From positions 193,091 to 257,090 of the forward strand of contig NZ_VDMO01000003.1 of NCBI RefSeq assembly GCF_006335125.1: a stretch of 64,000 bases of DNA, in the 5' to 3' direction. The stretch's first letter is position 1. Every line of letters begins with the position of its first letter. The stretch comes from Deinococcus radiopugnans ATCC 19172. Its GTDB lineage: Bacteria > Deinococcota > Deinococci > Deinococcales > Deinococcaceae. This document shows positions 60,957-64,000 of this stretch, one piece after another. Below the pieces are notes generated by a model, which was not told the origin of the DNA, made no database searches, and worked only from the letters and a program-made list of their open reading frames with translations. The position numbers and the translations under genes were made by a program.

Positions 60957-61415
60957 ATGACCTCTCTCTTTTACCTGATCGCCTGGCTCGTCGTGCAGGA
61001 CGAGTCCGGGCGCGTGCTGCTGGGTCGCCGCGACGGCACGGGCTACATGAACGGTCTGTGGGGCCTGCCGGGTGGACGCGTGGAACGCGGCGAGGCGCTG
61101 ATGGCCGCCGCCGTGCGCGAGGCTGGGGAAGAAGTGGGCCTACGGGTGGAGGTGGCCGCGCTGAAACCGCTAGGCGTGTCTCGCTTCGACATTAACGGCA
61201 TGCAGGGCACTGATTTTCTGTTCCTGACCCGCGAGTGGATTGGAGAACCGACGCCGCTGGACAAGACCTCCGAAGTCGGCTGGTTTGCCCCTGGCGCCCT
61301 GCCGGATGATTGTCTGCCGTGGCTTCCCACCGTGCTGGACGCGCACCTCACGCGCGGCGCGTGGCTGACTGAGCAACTGGATGGGGTGGAGGGAGTCCAG
61401 ATTCTGTCGCCCTGA
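60957..61415 (+). CDS. NUDIX hydrolase
   Basis: A 152-residue pyrophosphohydrolase with a perfect Nudix box: G(RVERG)E, seven residues, REAGEEVGL, near residues 40-62. The Nudix family cleaves X-linked nucleoside diphosphates such as oxidised nucleotides or ADP-ribose; the N-terminal [19 protein letters not shown] is common in MutT/ADP-ribose types, but the substrate is not settled. Deinococcus has many Nudix genes. The ATG at 60957 follows TAAACT by 5 nt, so it may be transcribed apart from eutBC. Confidence 0.93.
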   Translation: MTSLFYLIAWLVVQDESGRVLLGRRDGTGYMNGLWGLPGGRVERGEALMAAAVREAGEEVGLRVEVAALKPLGVSRFDINGMQGTDFLFLTREWIGEPTPLDKTSEVGWFAPGALPDDCLPWLPTVLDAHLTRGAWLTEQLDGVEGVQILSP

Positions 61416-61466
61416 CGCCCGCCCTTTAGCCCTTCGTCATGTTCCCCGGTCAGGAACAGAAATCGC

Positions 61467-61503
61467 TTGCCCCGGCTCCTTCCATCTGAAATACTTCCAG
61501 ATG
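61467..61503 (+). promoter_or_regulatory. Promoter and operator candidate of marR gene
   Basis: TTGCCC (61467-61472), 17-nt spacer, AATACT (61490-61495). An inverted repeat CATCTG (61483-61488) with CAGATG (61498-61503) straddles the -10, as expected for autorepression by a MarR protein. Confidence 0.45.
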
Positions 61504-61505
61504 AA

Positions 61506-62044
61506 ATGAGTTTACCTTCCTCTCCTCACACCGAACCGCACCCGGACGAGCTGTACGAGCTGATCCGCCTGACCCTGCGGCTGTCGCGGCGCTTTCGGCA
61601 GGCGCTGGACGAGCCGCTGGAAACTGCACTGGCCCTGAACACCAAGGAACTGCTGGTGCTGGCCTCGATCATGGACGGCGCGCAGACGCCAGGGCGCATT
61701 GCCAGCCGGCAGAGCCTGCCGGCCCCCACCGTGACGCGCATCGTGTCCAAGCTGGTGGCGGCGGGGCTGGTGGTGCGGGTCAGTGACCCCGCCGACTTGC
61801 GCTGCTTCCAGCTGCAGCTGACCCCTCAGGGCGAGGCCACCCGCGCCCGCACCCGCCAGACCGGGCAGCAGATCGTCGCCTCGCACTTCGGCCACCTGCC
61901 GCCGCAGCGTGTTCACGCGGCGCTGGAGGCCATGCGGGCGTTTCACGACGCCCTGAACGCGCCTATATCTGAAGAGGCACTGCCTGAAGAAACACTGCCC
62001 GAACAGGCGCGAGCCGAAGTTTCACTCTCCGAGGAGGTGGGCGC

Positions 62045-62048
<4 letters not shown>
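61506..62048 (+). CDS. MarR-family transcriptional regulator
   Basis: A 180-residue regulator with a MarR winged helix (about residues 15-135): [15 protein letters not shown], recognition helix [19 protein letters not shown], and the wing [18 protein letters not shown]. The C-terminal 30 residues are acidic with repeated EEALPEE-like units. It lies in one operon with a multidrug exporter whose start overlaps its stop (ATGA), and is the obvious local repressor. The palindrome CATCTG/CAGATG at the promoter is a candidate site. ATG 61506 starts just after it. Confidence 0.88.
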
Positions 62049-63703
<1,655 letters not shown>

Positions 63704-63709
63704 AGGTTA

Positions 63710-63843
63710 TACGGATTCCGCTTAATTCCTTAACCCATCGGGAAAGCGCCGATGGGTTAATCCATACGCGAAACCCGTATTCTTTCCTACTCGCGTCCGC
63801 TCGAATTTCATCGTTTTTGCAAACGATTCAATCGGAATCCGTA
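63710..63843. repeat. TACGGA-end repeat, copy 3 (diverged arms)
   Basis: A 134-bp element with ends TACGGATTCCG and CGGAATCCGTA. Hairpin 1 (63730-63760): TTAACCCATCGG, 7-nt loop, CCGATGGGTTAA. Hairpin 2 (63810-63827): ATCGTTT-ttgc-AAACGAT. Arms differ from copies 1 and 2, but the pairing, order and overall length are kept. Confidence 0.85.
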
Positions 63844-63846
63844 TAA

Positions 63847-63873
63847 TACGGACTCCGAATAAATCGTTTACAG
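63847..63873. repeat. Partial inverted repeat end facing copy 3
   Basis: TACGGACTCCGAATAAATCG and the next bases match the reverse complement of copy 3's right end at about 22 of 27 positions. It starts only 3 nt after copy 3, giving a back-to-back pair of ends. Confidence 0.55.
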
Positions 63874-64000
63874 TAAAAGGATCAAACAGTCTGCTTTTAC
63901 CCAACCCCTCCAGCATTCCGCTGAAGATTTCTGGAGCCTCTTTGAAGCCAGTACCTGCGCCGTCGAGCGTCGCCGGGCCCTGTTCTTCGCGCTGCTCGCT
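63863..64000 (+). mobile_element. Open frame at window edge, possible transposase N-terminus
   Basis: A frame open for 46 codons to the window end reads FTQPLQHSAEDFWSLF then EASTCAVERRRALFFALLA. The pattern is reminiscent of N-terminal parts of bacterial IS transposases, but it is short and has no standard start codon, so it could be a fragment or start unusually. It begins inside the partial repeat end at 63847-63873, as expected if that is an IS terminal repeat. Confidence 0.3.

Overview
The window is GC-rich, densely coded bacterial chromosome, most likely from a Deinococcus species. This rests on codon use, a tmRNA tag related to the Deinococcus type, a topoisomerase IB, and many start codons placed only 5-7 nt after a TANNNT -10 box, as in the leaderless mRNAs known from Deinococcus. 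No rRNA, phage or CRISPR was seen. Species cannot be named from sequence alone.

Layout. 0.2-11.5 kb: mnmA, a response regulator, a class A penicillin-binding protein, a frameshifted DinB-like gene, an SDR, a nuclease-like orphan, an M24 peptidase, a voltage-sensor channel, a DUF2268 metalloprotein, an FMN hydroxyacid oxidase and DUF427. 11.6-20.6 kb: pth and an M42 aminopeptidase, lpdA, a P450 divergent from a winged-helix regulator, gatB with a coupled membrane protein, and an alpha/beta hydrolase. 20.7-25.1 kb: a copper/cytochrome oxidase assembly operon (PCuAC, SCO, CtaG), a GGDEF protein and a tandem GNAT. 25.2-31.4 kb: a promoter-led structured leader, a 42-residue ORF, coupled RIO kinase and DinB genes, a repeat element, a large secreted protein, and carA behind an arginine-rich leader ORF.

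31.4-34.9 kb is a DNA-repair block: a photolyase-like gene read in frame into a family-1 uracil-DNA glycosylase, followed by an overlapping topoisomerase IB. 34.8-42.1 kb: two closely similar amino-acid binding proteins around a flavin oxidase, one permease, a UbiD decarboxylase and a branched-chain amino-acid binding protein. 42.1-43.4 kb is non-coding RNA territory: a hairpin-rich stretch, tRNA-Leu(UAA), tmRNA, and a consensus promoter that runs straight into a terminator. 43.4-51.2 kb: rhodanese, a HemW-like radical SAM protein, YdcF-like and DUF305 proteins, and a SWIM/SNF2 helicase.

51.3-64 kb: an extracellular nuclease split from its lamin-tail domain by one in-frame stop, a frameshifted aminoglycoside phosphotransferase-like gene, DUF454, a TPP-riboswitch-controlled thiB, an MFS carrier, EutB/EutC, a NUDIX hydrolase, and a MarR-EmrB-type exporter operon. 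The window ends in a repeat copy beside an open frame that may be a transposase.

Three copies of a terminal-inverted-repeat element (27.1, 58.0, 63.7 kb) share hairpins whose arms differ in sequence but keep pairing. Two one-base frameshifts and one nonsense codon break otherwise intact genes; these may be real decay or assembly errors.
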